Positions 9,915 to 19,265 are shown, counted from the first letter of the stretch. The stretch is 64,000 nt of DNA from JAOPZW01 sp963788935 (GCA_963788935.1 CAWBIM010000004.1:1116001-1180000), one strand, 5' to 3'. The notes: generated by a model from the letters alone, not told the origin. Numbers and translations: made by a program.

Positions 9915-10777
9915 CCCGCCAGCGCCCGGTCGGGCGCGAGCGACCAGTCCTCGGCCGCGCGCCAGAGCCAGACCGGGCGGGTCGACCGGATCGCCGTGCG
10001 CGTCGAACGGCCCGGCCGCGCGCGGCGCGGCGAGGAGCTGCGAGCGACGTCCGCGCCGCCGCGCACCGCCTCCGCGACGAGCCGGGCGGCGCGGCGGGCG
10101 GGCTCGACGAAGAACAGGACGTCGCCCACGACGACGCCCTCGGCCGGCGCGACCGGCAGCGCGAGCCGGACCTCGCGCCCGGGCCCGAGATCGGCGCCCT
10201 GCACGCCGTCGAAGGCGACGACGGGAAGCGGCGCCAGCGCGGCGGCGCGGTCCATCTCGGGCGCGCCGGCCAGCCCGCCCAGGACGACGAGATCGGCGTC
10301 CGCAGGGTCGTCGGTGGTCGGCAGGCGGGCGAGGCGGAGCTGGCCGGCGAGCTGGGCGCCGTACTCGTGGGCGCCCGCGACGACCGGCGCGCGCTCGCCC
10401 CGGGCCCGGACGTCGGCGGCGATCCGACGGGCGACCTCGGTGTCGCGCGCGACGATCCGCAGGACCGTCCCGCGATGGTCGGCCGGGTCGTCCTCGCAGC
10501 CGGGCTCGTCGTCGCGCGTGACCCCGGCCCACGTGGCGGTCGGCGCGAGCAGCGGCAGGCCCGCGGGCGCGGTCGCCTCGATCGTCTCGGCCACGTCACG
10601 CGAGCGGAACGGCCCGATGAGCGCGATCGCGGCCGCGTCGCCGGCCGCGGCCGCCCCGGCGCCGACCGGGTCGCGCTCGCCGTGGGCGACGTGCGCCACG
10701 CCGGCCTCGCGCAGCACCGTGTCGACCGCCGCGGTCAGCGCGTCGGGGAGCGCCGAGTGCACCACCGTGGCCGCCAT
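9911..10777 (-). CDS. Periplasmic-binding-protein-like (type I fold) protein
   Basis: A roughly 288-residue protein with the pattern of a branched-chain amino acid/ANF-receptor type binding fold: AIALIGPFRSRDVAETIEAT, PLLAPTATWAGVTR, DTEVARRIAADVRARGERAP and ADLVVLGGLAGAPEMDRA. No signal peptide or lipobox is visible, so it may be cytoplasmic or start further upstream. Near the C-terminus two compensating single-base shifts are likely: between about 10000 and 10050 the family-like reading GPFDAHGDPVD lies in another frame, returning to frame at PVWLWRAAEDW. Ligand unknown. It is convergent with the BTAD gene. Confidence 0.6.
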   Translation of the reverse strand: MAATVVHSALPDALTAAVDTVLREAGVAHVAHGERDPVGAGAAAAGDAAAIALIGPFRSRDVAETIEATAPAGLPLLAPTATWAGVTRDDEPGCEDDPADHRGTVLRIVARDTEVARRIAADVRARGERAPVVAGAHEYGAQLAGQLRLARLPTTDDPADADLVVLGGLAGAPEMDRAAALAPLPVVAFDGVQGADLGPGREVRLALPVAPAEGVVVGDVLFFVEPARRAARLVAEAVRGGADVARSSSPRRARPGRSTRTAIRSTRPVWLWRAAEDWSLAPDRALAG

Positions 10778-10783
10778 CGGGCG

Positions 10784-11197
10784 TCAGGCCGGCGCGCGCT
10801 CCGGATGGCGCGGCAGGCCGTCGTCGGGGATCGGCTCCCACGCCGCGGCGTAGGCCGTGAACTGGCGGTAGCTCGGGCGGATGCCCGGGTCCTCGTCGAA
10901 GGCGCCCATCCGCACGGCCACCGGCTCGCCGCTGTCGCGCGCCTCGGCCCACAGCGCCGAGCCGCAGTCGCCGCAGAACGCCTTCGGCAGCCCGGCGTCC
11001 GGGACATAGCGGCGGACGCGGTCCGCGCCCTCGACGACCCGCACGGCGCCCGGCGCGACCCGCGCACCCGGCGCGGCGGCCGTGCCGGTACGGCGCTGGC
11101 AGCGCGTGCAATGGCAGTAGTAGGCCACGACGGGCGCCTCGGTGACCTCGAAGCGCACCGCGCCGCAGAGGCAGCCGGCGGTCAGGGGCTCGGACAT
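10784..11197 (-). CDS. GFA / CENP-V family zinc protein
   Basis: A 137-residue protein of the glutathione-dependent formaldehyde-activating (GFA) superfamily, a small zinc-binding beta fold. The zinc ligands are visible as CLCGAVRF near residue 9, CHCTRCQRRTG near residue 28 and FCGDCGSALW near residue 74. The family is biochemically diverse and the annotation does not prove formaldehyde metabolism. ATG at 11197. It lies 6 bp upstream of the binding-protein-like gene on the same strand and 10 bp downstream of the thioesterase, so it is probably part of one transcript. Confidence 0.85.
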   Translation of the reverse strand: MSEPLTAGCLCGAVRFEVTEAPVVAYYCHCTRCQRRTGTAAAPGARVAPGAVRVVEGADRVRRYVPDAGLPKAFCGDCGSALWAEARDSGEPVAVRMGAFDEDPGIRPSYRQFTAYAAAWEPIPDDGLPRHPERAPA

Positions 11198-11207
11198 GGG
11201 CCCGAGC

Positions 11208-11924
11208 CTAGTCGCCCGCCACGCGGACCGTCGCGAGCACCGCGCCCGCGGCCGTGATCCAGCGCATCCCGTCGTCCGCGACGACCGCCGCCTCGCCCGG
11301 TCCCCCCGCCGCGCGGTACTCGATCTCGGCGTCGGCGCCCGGCGGATCGGCGGGGACGAGCTCCTCCTCGAGCACCTGCCAGTAGACCGCGTTGTTGACG
11401 TGGCCGGCGAGGTCGAGATCGGCCGCGCGGAAGCGCCACGGACGGCCGTCGGCGCCGTCGGGCGGCGCGGCGGGATGGCGCAGCCGCGCCCGCACGCGCC
11501 GCTCCGCCGCCGCCACGCCGTAGACGGCCTCGAAGCCCTCGGGCAGCGGCCGCGGGTGCGCGCCGTCGGGGTCGAGGTGGACCCAGAGCGCGACGGCCTC
11601 GACCACGGGCTCCCCGCCCGCGAGGACCGTGCTGCGGCGCTCGGCCACGAGCGCGCCGGTGCCGCTGCAGAACGTCGCGACCTCGAGCGCCTCGCCGAAG
11701 CGCGGGAAGCGCCCGACGACCAGCCGCAGACGGCGCAGCACCCACACGCCGCCGCCGTCGAGCCCGGAGTCGACGACGTCGGCCAGGGCGGCGTCCTGCA
11801 GCCAGCGGGCGATCGCGTCCAGGCGCAGCCGCCCGGAGGGCGCGGCGTCGCCGAGACCGGCCGCGACCGGGTGCCGGAACACCCGCCCGCCGGCCGGCGG
11901 CGCGACGAGCTCGTCCTCCGTCAA
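11208..11924 (-). CDS. Acyl-ACP thioesterase family protein (double hotdog)
   Basis: A 238-residue protein matching the acyl-acyl carrier protein thioesterase family, which releases fatty acids from ACP. It has two hotdog-like halves. The first contains RLDAIARWLQDAALADV and WVLRRLRLVV. The second contains RAADLDLAGHVNNAVYWQV, the D-x-x-x-HVNN motif seen in the catalytic region of such enzymes. The start is TTG at 11924, chosen because it overlaps the frame-corrected stop of the response regulator as TTGA. It may be co-regulated with the two-component genes upstream. Confidence 0.78.
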   Translation of the reverse strand: MTEDELVAPPAGGRVFRHPVAAGLGDAAPSGRLRLDAIARWLQDAALADVVDSGLDGGGVWVLRRLRLVVGRFPRFGEALEVATFCSGTGALVAERRSTVLAGGEPVVEAVALWVHLDPDGAHPRPLPEGFEAVYGVAAAERRVRARLRHPAAPPDGADGRPWRFRAADLDLAGHVNNAVYWQVLEEELVPADPPGADAEIEYRAAGGPGEAAVVADDGMRWITAAGAVLATVRVAGD

Positions 11925-12566
11925 GCGCGCAGGTAGGTCAGCACCGCGAGCACGCGGCGGTGGTCCATGTTGCGCCGGCGGCAGGCTCAGCTTGTTGAAG
12001 ATGCTCGTGACGTGCTTCTCGACGGCGCGCTCGGTGACGACGAGCTGCGAGGCGATGGCGTGGTTCGAGCGGCCCTCGGCCATCAGCCCGAGGACCTCCT
12101 TCTCGCGCGGGCTCAGCTCGCTCAGCGGGTCCTCGCGCCGGCGGCGGCCGAGCAGGCGCGAGACGACCTCCGGGTCGAGCGCGCTGCCGCCCTCCCCCAC
12201 GCGCCGGACCGCGTCGACGAAGCGCTCGAGGTCGGCGACGCGGTCCTTGAGCAGGTAGCCGACGCCCTCGGCGTTCGAGGACAGGAGCTCCATCGCGTAG
12301 CCCTCCTCGATGTACTGCGAGAGCACGAGCACGCCGACGCCCGGGTGGCGCTCCTGGATCTCGGCCGCGGCCCGCAGGCCCTCGTCGGTGTGGGTCGGCG
12401 GCATGCGCACGTCCACGATCGCGACGTCCGGCTTGTGGGCGCCGACCTTGCGCAGCAGGTCCTCGGCGTCGCCCGCCTGCGCGACGACCTCGAGGCCCGC
12501 GTCCTCGAGCAGCCGCGCGACGCCCTCGCGGAGCAGCAGACTGTCATCGGCCAGGACTACGCGCAT
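11921..12566 (-). CDS. NarL/LuxR response regulator, frameshifted near C-terminus
   Basis: A response regulator of about 215 residues. The receiver has the acidic pair ADD near residues 6-8, the phosphoacceptor in VAIVDVRMPP and the lysine in YLLKDRV. The output domain is a LuxR helix-turn-helix (LSPREKEVLGLMAEGRSNHA, then ERAVEKHVTSIFNKLSL). One base slip at about 11968 breaks SLPPA from DHRRVLAVLTYLRA, which ends at TGA 11921-11923. Its ATG at 12566 overlaps the end of the histidine kinase gene by 10 bp, so the two are a cognate pair. Confidence 0.9.
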
Positions 12567-14314
12567 GTCGCACAGGGAATGTTGGCGCGGATCACAGTGC
12601 CTCCTCCGGGTGGTGAATGGACCTCGAGACGGCCGTCGAGCGCGGCGAGGCGGTCGGCCAGGCCGCGCAAGCCGGTTCCGGCGGCCGGATCGGCGCCGCC
12701 GACCCCATCATCGCTGACCTCCACGACGGCAAACCCGTCGAACTGGCCGACGCGCACGCTGGCGTGCTGCGCGCCCGAGTACTTCGCGACGTTCGTCAGC
12801 GACTCGGCGACGACGAAATAGGCCGCGGCCTCCACGGCGGATGGCAGGCGATCGTCAGGCATCTCGTCTAGATCTACCGGAAGCGGGGCCCGCTGCGCGA
12901 GCGCTTCGAGCGCCGCGCCCAGCCCGCGGTCGGTGAGGATGGCCGGATGGATGCCCCGCGCGAGCTCGCGGAGCTCCGCGAGCGCGCGGTCGAGCTCGCC
13001 CCGCGCGGCGTCGAGCAGCCGCCCGCCGAGCTCGGGATCGTCCGTCAGCTTGCGCCGCGCCAGACCGAGCTGGAGCGACAGCGCGACGAGCCGCTGCTGG
13101 GCGCCGTCGTGCAGGTCGCGCTCGAGGCGGCGGCGCTCGCCCATCGAGACCTCGACGAGCCGGGCGCGCGAGGTCTGCAGCTCCTCGACCCGGGCCCGCA
13201 GCTCGGCCTCGAGGCGCTCGTTCTCGAGCTGGAGGGCGGCCGCGGCGGCCGCGGCGCGGACGAGGCTCGGGTCGTCGCGCAGGGCGGCGTCGTAGACGAT
13301 GGCGCCGACGCGCTTGCCGTCGCGCTCGACCTCGGCGAAGGCGCGGCCGGAGCCGGCGACCGGCAGGTCGACCCGGTGGCCCTCGCGGTTGACGTGGTGG
13401 CCGGCCGACTCGCGCCAGTAGACGAGCTGGAGGGTCGGGTCGCCGAGCGCGTCCGCGATCGCGTCGCGCAGGCTCACCTGCGTGTCGGGCGCGTTGAGGC
13501 GCTCGATGAGCCCGCCGACCGCCCCGGCGCGCGAGTAGCGCGTGCGCACGAGGCCGGCGAGGAACGCGAACGGCAGGATCGCGAACGCGACGAAGCCCAC
13601 GAGCCCGACGATGTCGATCGCCGCGTCGGGCACGTCGATCGCGTCGCCGCCGAACACGAGGCCGAGCGAGATGATCACGATCAGCCCGGTCCAGAGCATC
13701 GGCGCCTGCGCGCGGCGCTGCGGCGGGGTCGCCGTGCGGCGCTTGCGCAGGAGGACGACGGCCGTCGCCGCCGTGATCGCGAAGCCGACGATCGAGGTCG
13801 TGACGGCGAAGACGTCCGCGACGTCGCGGGCGTGGGCGACGGCCAGCGCGTTGTCCGGCGCGCCGTCGCCGAGGTTGAGGTCGCCGTCGAGCAGGACCAC
13901 CGGCAGGGACAGGACGAACGCGTCGACGTAGGCGGCGATCACGATCGCGCGCGCCACCGGGGACTCGAGCCGCCCGCTCGGGAACGACAGCACGAGCTGG
14001 ACGACGAGCACGAGGTACAGCGGCCCGAGGTAGGCCCCGAGCGTCGCGACGATGCCGTTGTCGGAGTCGGCGAGCGCGGCGACGAACCACGCGAAGCCGA
14101 CCGCCGTCATCAGCAGGCCGAAGCGGTTCAGCGGCCGCCGCCACCACGCGAAGACGCCCGTCCCGATGAAGCCCAGGCCGATGAGCGGGCCGAGGATCGC
14201 GGCGACGGCCTTCTGGTCCTCGTGGTTGCTCGTCAGGACGAGCGCGACATCGATGCCGGCGAACAGCACCCCGACGACGAACAGCGCGATGAGGGCGCGG
14301 CGCAGGCCGGGCAT
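12557..14314 (-). CDS. Sensor histidine kinase (HisKA_3, NarX/DesK class)
   Basis: A 585-residue membrane histidine kinase. About eight hydrophobic helices fill residues 1-265, followed by a GAF-like region and a coiled-coil (LQLENERLEAELRARVEELQ). The H-box RDLHDGAQQRL lies near residue 400, and the ATPase domain has an N-box (ESLTNVAKYS) and G-boxes (VSDDGVGGAD and GTGLRGLADRL). It phosphorylates the overlapping downstream LuxR-type regulator. A free receiver gene lies 39 bp upstream on the same strand. The stimulus cannot be inferred. Confidence 0.92.
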   Translation of the reverse strand: MPGLRRALIALFVVGVLFAGIDVALVLTSNHEDQKAVAAILGPLIGLGFIGTGVFAWWRRPLNRFGLLMTAVGFAWFVAALADSDNGIVATLGAYLGPLYLVLVVQLVLSFPSGRLESPVARAIVIAAYVDAFVLSLPVVLLDGDLNLGDGAPDNALAVAHARDVADVFAVTTSIVGFAITAATAVVLLRKRRTATPPQRRAQAPMLWTGLIVIISLGLVFGGDAIDVPDAAIDIVGLVGFVAFAILPFAFLAGLVRTRYSRAGAVGGLIERLNAPDTQVSLRDAIADALGDPTLQLVYWRESAGHHVNREGHRVDLPVAGSGRAFAEVERDGKRVGAIVYDAALRDDPSLVRAAAAAAALQLENERLEAELRARVEELQTSRARLVEVSMGERRRLERDLHDGAQQRLVALSLQLGLARRKLTDDPELGGRLLDAARGELDRALAELRELARGIHPAILTDRGLGAALEALAQRAPLPVDLDEMPDDRLPSAVEAAAYFVVAESLTNVAKYSGAQHASVRVGQFDGFAVVEVSDDGVGGADPAAGTGLRGLADRLAALDGRLEVHSPPGGGTVIRANIPCATCA

Positions 14315-14352
14315 GGTCCGATGCTAGAGCGGCGGGCGTCCCGCCGCGTGCG

Positions 14353-14700
14353 CTACAGGAGCTCCGCGATCGCGGCGCCCGAGAGCTCCCCCTTGGAGAT
14401 GAAGCCACGGGCCCCGCTGCCCGCCACGAGCGGGCCGAAGTCGGAGGAGTCGCGACTCGACGTGAGCACCACCGCGGGCGCCCCCTGGTTGGCCGTGATG
14501 CGCTGCGCGACCGAGAATCCGTCGAGGTCCGGGAGGTTGACGTCGAGGAGCACGAGATCGGGGTGCAGCTCCCAGGCCGCCGCGATCCCGCTGGTGCCGT
14601 CCGGCGCCTCGCCGACCACGTCGTAGCCCTCCGCCTCGAGCAGCATGCGGGCCGTCGCGCGGAACGTCGGGTGGTCGTCGACGATGAGGACGGTCGTCAT
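14353..14700 (-). CDS. Stand-alone receiver-domain response regulator
   Basis: A 115-residue single-domain receiver with no output domain. The acidic pair is in VLIVDDHPTF, the phosphoacceptor aspartate in LVLLDVNLPDLDG, the switch threonine/serine in VVLTSSRD, and the lysine in GFISKGEL. It is truncated relative to NarL-type regulators just after alpha-5, so it may act as a phosphate sink or protein-interaction switch. The start is ATG at 14700 with GGAAG upstream; an in-frame codon 12 bases earlier is less well placed. It precedes the histidine kinase on the same strand. Confidence 0.85.
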   Translation of the reverse strand: MTTVLIVDDHPTFRATARMLLEAEGYDVVGEAPDGTSGIAAAWELHPDLVLLDVNLPDLDGFSVAQRITANQGAPAVVLTSSRDSSDFGPLVAGSGARGFISKGELSGAAIAELL

Positions 14701-14745
14701 CACTACTTCCAATACTCGGTCACGCGGTTCACAGGCCGTATACGG

Positions 14746-15390
14746 CTAGCCGCACCCGATCTTCGAGGCAAGCTCGGCGTACGCGTCCGCGGGGTCCGGC
14801 GCCCCGAAGATCGCGGTTCCGGCGACGAAGAGCGAGGCGCCCGCCTCGGCGCAGGCCGCGACCGTCGCGAGCTCGATGCCGCCGTCGACCTCGACGTCCA
14901 CGTCGTCGCCCACGATCGCCCGCAGCCGGGCGATCTTGTCGAGCGATCGGGGGATGAACGCCTGGCCGCCCCAGCCCGGGTTGACGGTCATGCAGAGCGC
15001 CTGGTCGACGACCGACTCGCCGTAGACCGCGAGCGGGGTCGAGGGGTTGACGGCGAGCCCGGCGCGGCAGCCGGCCGAGCGGATGTGATCGAGGGTGTAG
15101 TCGAGATGTGGGGTCGCTTCGGCGTGGATCGTGATCGTCCCTGCCCCGGCCGTCGCAAAGTCAGCCACCTGACGCTCGGGACGTTCGATCATGAGGTGCA
15201 CGTCGAGGTGGGCACCGAGGTCGCGCAGGGCCTCGACCGCGTTGGGCCCCATGGTGATCGGCGGGACGAAATGGCCGTCCATGACGTCGACGTGGATGAC
15301 GGAGGCGCCGGCTGCGAGGACGTCCGCGACCTGCTCGCGCAGCCGCCCGAAGTCGGCGGCGAGGATCGATGGGGCGATCCGGCGCGTCAT
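14746..15390 (-). CDS. rpe: Ribulose-phosphate 3-epimerase
   Basis: A 214-residue TIM-barrel enzyme that interconverts ribulose 5-phosphate and xylulose 5-phosphate. Conserved segments are all present: IAPSILAADFGRL at the N-terminus, VIHVDVMDGHFVPPITMGP with metal-binding His and Asp, DVHLMIERPE, MTVNPGWGGQAF, VDVEVDGGI with the catalytic aspartate, and the phosphate loop VAGTAIFG. Length is typical. ATG at 15390 overlaps the zinc-ribbon gene stop as ATGA. The rsmB-rpe order is a common actinobacterial arrangement. Confidence 0.95.
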   Translation of the reverse strand: MTRRIAPSILAADFGRLREQVADVLAAGASVIHVDVMDGHFVPPITMGPNAVEALRDLGAHLDVHLMIERPERQVADFATAGAGTITIHAEATPHLDYTLDHIRSAGCRAGLAVNPSTPLAVYGESVVDQALCMTVNPGWGGQAFIPRSLDKIARLRAIVGDDVDVEVDGGIELATVAACAEAGASLFVAGTAIFGAPDPADAYAELASKIGCG

Positions 15391-15605
15391 ACCTCGACGA
15401 GCATCGATCCGCCGCAGTGGTTGCAGGTCAGGGTGGCGGTGCTCGTCATGCGCACGATCGTCCCGTGCTCCCCGCAGTTCGGGCAGGCCGAACGCAGTTC
15501 GAACCGGTGCAGGCAGTAGACGCACCGGTACCGGCCGGGAAGGTTCGACGGACGGAGCCAGGGCTCGCCGCAGGACGGGCAGGAGAGCCCGAGGTCAGCC
15601 TCCAT
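15387..15605 (-). CDS. Small double zinc-ribbon protein
   Basis: A 72-residue protein with four CxxC pairs (CPSCGEPW, CVYCLHRF, CPNCGEHG and CNHCGGS), enough for two zinc ribbons. The last segment is followed by SMLVEV. It likely binds nucleic acid or protein, but no function is established. ATG at 15605 lies inside the end of rsmB (11-bp overlap), and its stop overlaps the rpe start as ATGA. It is therefore translationally embedded between an RNA methyltransferase and rpe. Confidence 0.8.
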   Translation of the reverse strand: MEADLGLSCPSCGEPWLRPSNLPGRYRCVYCLHRFELRSACPNCGEHGTIVRMTSTATLTCNHCGGSMLVEV

Positions 15606-16794
15606 CACGGGCAATATAGAAGCCGTCGGTGCCATCCTCGTGCGGAGCGGTCCTGATGGCCCCGGGCGCGGACAGCCGCTCCTCGGCCGGTGAGATGGTG
15701 CAGACCGAGTACACGAGCGCCCCGCCGGGCCGTCGCACCCGGCGCGCCGCGGCGAGCAGCGCGTCCTGCTCGCGGGCCAGCAGCGCGATGGTCCGCGGGG
15801 TCACGCGCCAGCGCAGATCGGGGTGCGAGCGCAGCGTCCCGAGCCCGCTGCACGGCGGGTCCAGGAGCACGCGGTCGAAGCCGTCCTCGTCCTCGAAGGC
15901 GCGGGCGTCGCCGACGACGACGCGGACGATCGAGGCGTGCATCCGCTGCGCCGTGGCCTGCAGCGCGCGGGCGCGGCCCCGGTGGCGTTCGACGGCGACG
16001 ATCTCGCCCTCGTCGCGCATGAGCGCCGCGAGGTGCGTGGTCTTGCCCCCGGGCGCGGCGCACAGGTCGAGGACGCGCTCGCCCGGCTGGGGGTCGAGCG
16101 CCGGGGCCACGAGCTGCGACGCGCGCGACTGCGGCGTGAACGCGCCGGCGGCGTAGCCCGGGTGCCCGAGGGCGTCGAACGGCCCCGCGACGACGATCGT
16201 GTCGCCGCTGCGCTCGCCCGGGATGTCCGCGAGGTCGAAGGGCACGAGCGGGTTGACGCGCAGGGCGAGCTCGGCGGGCTCGTTGTCGGCCGCGAGCAGC
16301 GCCCGCGCCCCGTCGGCGCCGAGCAGGTCCCACCACATCCGCACGAGCCACTCCGGGTGCGAATGGCGGATGGCCGCACCCGCGACGGTGTCGTCGGTGG
16401 GCAGCTCGATCCCCTCGCGCTGCACCCGGCGCAGGACGGCGTTGACCACGCGGTGGCCGGGACTCGGCTTGGCCAGCTCGACGGCCTCGGCGATGGCCGC
16501 GTGCGCCGCGACGCGGTCGAGGAACACGAGCTGGAAGAGCCCGAGCTGGAGCGCGGCGCGGACGCCGACCTCGAGGCGCCCCGTCGTGCGCTCGGCGATG
16601 AGGTGGTCGAGGGTCAGCCGCCGCTGCACGGTGCCGAACGCGAGCTGCTTGGCCAGCGCGCGGTCGCGGGCGTCGAGCCCGCGCGCCTCGCCGTGCAGGG
16701 CGCGATCGGCCCAGGCGTCCTCGGCCAGCACCCGGCGCACGACCGCGTACGCGGCGCGCCGGGCGGGGCTGACCTGGGCGGTGGCGGCCGTCAC
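15595..16794 (-). CDS. rsmB: 16S rRNA (cytosine-5) methyltransferase RsmB
   Basis: A 399-residue enzyme that methylates C967 of 16S rRNA (E. coli numbering) using SAM. The N-terminal NusB-like RNA-binding domain spans about residues 1-140 (RRAAYAVVRRVLAE and LAKQLAFGTVQRRLTLDHL). The catalytic domain has SAM motif I LDLCAAPGGKTTHLA, motif IV DPPCSGLGTLRS and motif VI VYSVCTISPAE, with both catalytic cysteines present. The start is GTG at 16794. Its end overlaps the zinc-ribbon gene. Confidence 0.94.
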   Translation of the reverse strand: MTAATAQVSPARRAAYAVVRRVLAEDAWADRALHGEARGLDARDRALAKQLAFGTVQRRLTLDHLIAERTTGRLEVGVRAALQLGLFQLVFLDRVAAHAAIAEAVELAKPSPGHRVVNAVLRRVQREGIELPTDDTVAGAAIRHSHPEWLVRMWWDLLGADGARALLAADNEPAELALRVNPLVPFDLADIPGERSGDTIVVAGPFDALGHPGYAAGAFTPQSRASQLVAPALDPQPGERVLDLCAAPGGKTTHLAALMRDEGEIVAVERHRGRARALQATAQRMHASIVRVVVGDARAFEDEDGFDRVLLDPPCSGLGTLRSHPDLRWRVTPRTIALLAREQDALLAAARRVRRPGGALVYSVCTISPAEERLSAPGAIRTAPHEDGTDGFYIARDGG

Positions 16795-16803
16795 CCCGCC
16801 GCG

Positions 16804-17590
16804 CTACCCCCCGACCAGCGCGAGCACGCGCGTCGGGCTGCCCGTGCCGTCGACGAGCTTCAGCGGCGCGGCGACGAGCACGGCGCCCGTCGGCGGCAGC
16901 AGCGCGAGGTTCGCGAGCTGCGTGAGGCCGTACTTGCCGGCGCCGAGGAAGAAGCTGTGGACCGGGAACGGCGGGTCGAACGCGGCCGCCCCGCCCGCGT
17001 CGGTGCCGACCGTCTCGACGCCGATACCGACGATCGGCGTCTCCTGCGCGAGCCACTTCGCGCACTCCGCGTCCACGCCGGGCGTCCGCGGCATCCCGCC
17101 GCCCGCGTTGAGGAACTCGTCCTGGTCGTGGGCGCGCGCGTCCCACCCGGTCCGCAGCAGCAGCCAGCCGCCCGCCGGCAGCGGGCCGTGCTCGGCCTCG
17201 AAGGCGCGCACGTCCTCGACGCTCAGGCAGTAGTCGGGGTCCGCCGCGGCCTCGGCCGACTTGTCGATCATCACCGCGGGGCCGACGAGACGCGACGGCG
17301 GGACGCTCGACGAGGTCCTCGCCGTCCTTGCCCGTGATCCAGTGGATCGGCGCGTCGAAGTGCGTGCCGACGTGCTCGCCGATCTCGAGCCAGCTCCACG
17401 CCCACGCCGGGCCGCGGTCGTCGTAGCGGCTGATCTCGTGCCGCGTGAGGCCGGGGGTGTTGGCGAACGGCTCCGGGAGCTGGAGCACCGGCGTCTTCTC
17501 GTGCAGCGGCTGGGTGAGGTCGACGACCTTCACCGAGCCGTCGGCGAGCGCGGCGGCGAGGGACTGGAGCAGCGGGGCGGTGGTGGACAT
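16804..17590 (-). CDS. Cyclase family (kynurenine formamidase/isatin hydrolase-like) hydrolase, frameshifted
   Basis: A metal-dependent hydrolase of about 260 residues. The N-terminus has VVDLTQPLHEKTPVLQLPEP, and the family motif HxGTHxDxPxH is seen as EHVGTHFDAPIHW near residue 78. One extra base at about 17311 separates GKDGEDLVE from VPPSRLVGPAVMIDKS; the C-terminal half continues with LLLRTGWDAR and VGIGVETVGTDAG. It lies 31 bp after the TPP enzyme, so the two may act on one substrate, perhaps hydrolysing an amide or lactam product. The substrate is unknown. Confidence 0.82.
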
Positions 17591-17621
17591 GGGGCTCCTG
17601 GCGGGCGGGGTCGGGGGCGGG

Positions 17622-19265
17622 TCAGGCAGCGCGGAAGGCCTCCTCGAGCCATTCCGCGACGACGTCGGGGTCGACCTTCGCGTCGACGAGCATGGGGCGG
17701 TCGCGGCGCTCGAGCCACGCCGTGACCGGCTCGAGGTCCGCGAGCGTGCGGACCACGATCCCCTCCGCGCCGGCGCCGCGCGCGATGGCGGCGAGGTCCG
17801 CGTCGGGGAACTGGACGGTCTCGACCGGGTGGCCCATCGGCCGGAAGTGGTGGACCTCCGCGCCGTAGGCGGCGTCGTCGTAGACCACGAAGAGGATCGG
17901 CAGCCGCAGGCGCGCGGCGGTCTCGATCTCGGGCAGCCCCATCATCGCGCCGCCGTCGCCGAGGGCCGCGACGGTGAGGCGGTCCGGGCGCGCGAGCGCG
18001 GCGCCGATCGCGTTCGCGAGGCCGAGGCCGATCGACTGGAAGGACTGGGTGAAGACGAAGCCGGCCGGGTCCGGGACGGCGAGGTACATGGCCGGGAAGC
18101 CCATGAAGTGCCCGGAGTCGACGACGACCGTCCGCTCGGCGGGGAGCAGGTCGTCGAGGGCGATGCTCAGCGCGCGGGGGTCGATGAAGCGGTCGCTCGA
18201 GGCGTCCTCGAACGGCTCGTCGCGCCAGCGGCGGCCGGCGATCTCGGCCCGCAGCTCGTCGGTCAGGCGGCCGCCGTTCGCGGGACCCTCGCCGCGGCCG
18301 TCGAGCTCGGCGCAGAGCATGCCCGCGGTGTGGCGGACGTCGCCGAGGACCGTGAGGTCGGCGCGGTCGGAGAAGCCGCTCTCGTCGAGGTCGACCTGCA
18401 CGACGGTCGCGTCGGGGGCGATCAGGGCGCCGTTGGCCGTGGTCCAGCGGGTCAGCCGCGCACCGAAGGCGAGCACGAGGTCGCTCGCGCCGATGACCTC
18501 GCCCGCCAGCGGCGAGGCGAAGCCGCCGCTGATGCCGAGCGAGAAGGCGTAGCCGTTGAAGAGCCCGTGACCCATCGCGGAGGTCGCGACGGGCGCGCCG
18601 ATCAGCCCGCTCAGCGTGCCGAGGCTGTCGCGCGCGTCGGCGAGGACCGCGCCGCGCCCGGCGATGATCACGGGCCGCTCGGCCGCGTCGATCGCGTCGA
18701 TCACCGCGCGCACGGCGAGCGGCGACGGCGCGGGGGCCGCGGGCAGCGCGCTCGTGAACTCCTCCTGCGGCCACTCCGCCTCCTGGTTGGCCACGTCGAG
18801 CGGCAGGTTGAGCAGCACCGCGCGGCGCCCGCCGATCGCCGTGCGGATCGCGCGCATCGTGTCGGCGTAGGCGCTCGCCGGGCGGTTGACGCGCACCGGC
18901 ACGGCCCCGACGGCCTCGGCGAGCCTGTCCTGGTCGACGTAGAAGTTCGAGCGGACCTCGCCGGCGGGCGTGTCGGCCGCGACGAGCACGAGCGGCGTGC
19001 GGGCCTTGGCCGCCTCGGTGAGGCCCGTCATCGCGTTCGTCAGCCCCGGCCCCTGATGGACCGAGACGCACCCGAGCCGTCCGCTCACCCGCGCGTGGGC
19101 GTCGGCCATGCAGACCGCGCCGTTCTCGTGGCGCGCGGCGACGAACCGCGCGCCGAGCGCGTGCAGGCTCACCGTGACCGTGAAGTTGCCGCTCCCGACC
19201 ACGCCGAAGAACGTCTCGACCCCGGCGCGGTGAAGGCAGCGCGCGACGACGTCGACGACCTTCAT
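17622..19265 (-). CDS. Thiamine pyrophosphate enzyme, acetolactate-synthase-like
   Basis: A 547-residue TPP-dependent enzyme with the three-domain POX/ALS layout. The N-terminal PYR domain has ARHENGAVCMAD with the catalytic glutamate and SVHQGPGLTNAMTG. The central domain follows (RPVIIAGRGAV). The C-terminal PP domain has ALGDGGAMMGLPE with the Mg-TPP motif completed by VVYDDAAYG. The catalytic branch (decarboxylase, ligase or lyase) cannot be assigned. ATG at 19265 is the first in frame. It heads a two-gene unit with the cyclase and is divergent from the ABC-F gene 76 bp away. Confidence 0.85.
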   Translation of the reverse strand: MKVVDVVARCLHRAGVETFFGVVGSGNFTVTVSLHALGARFVAARHENGAVCMADAHARVSGRLGCVSVHQGPGLTNAMTGLTEAAKARTPLVLVAADTPAGEVRSNFYVDQDRLAEAVGAVPVRVNRPASAYADTMRAIRTAIGGRRAVLLNLPLDVANQEAEWPQEEFTSALPAAPAPSPLAVRAVIDAIDAAERPVIIAGRGAVLADARDSLGTLSGLIGAPVATSAMGHGLFNGYAFSLGISGGFASPLAGEVIGASDLVLAFGARLTRWTTANGALIAPDATVVQVDLDESGFSDRADLTVLGDVRHTAGMLCAELDGRGEGPANGGRLTDELRAEIAGRRWRDEPFEDASSDRFIDPRALSIALDDLLPAERTVVVDSGHFMGFPAMYLAVPDPAGFVFTQSFQSIGLGLANAIGAALARPDRLTVAALGDGGAMMGLPEIETAARLRLPILFVVYDDAAYGAEVHHFRPMGHPVETVQFPDADLAAIARGAGAEGIVVRTLADLEPVTAWLERRDRPMLVDAKVDPDVVAEWLEEAFRAA

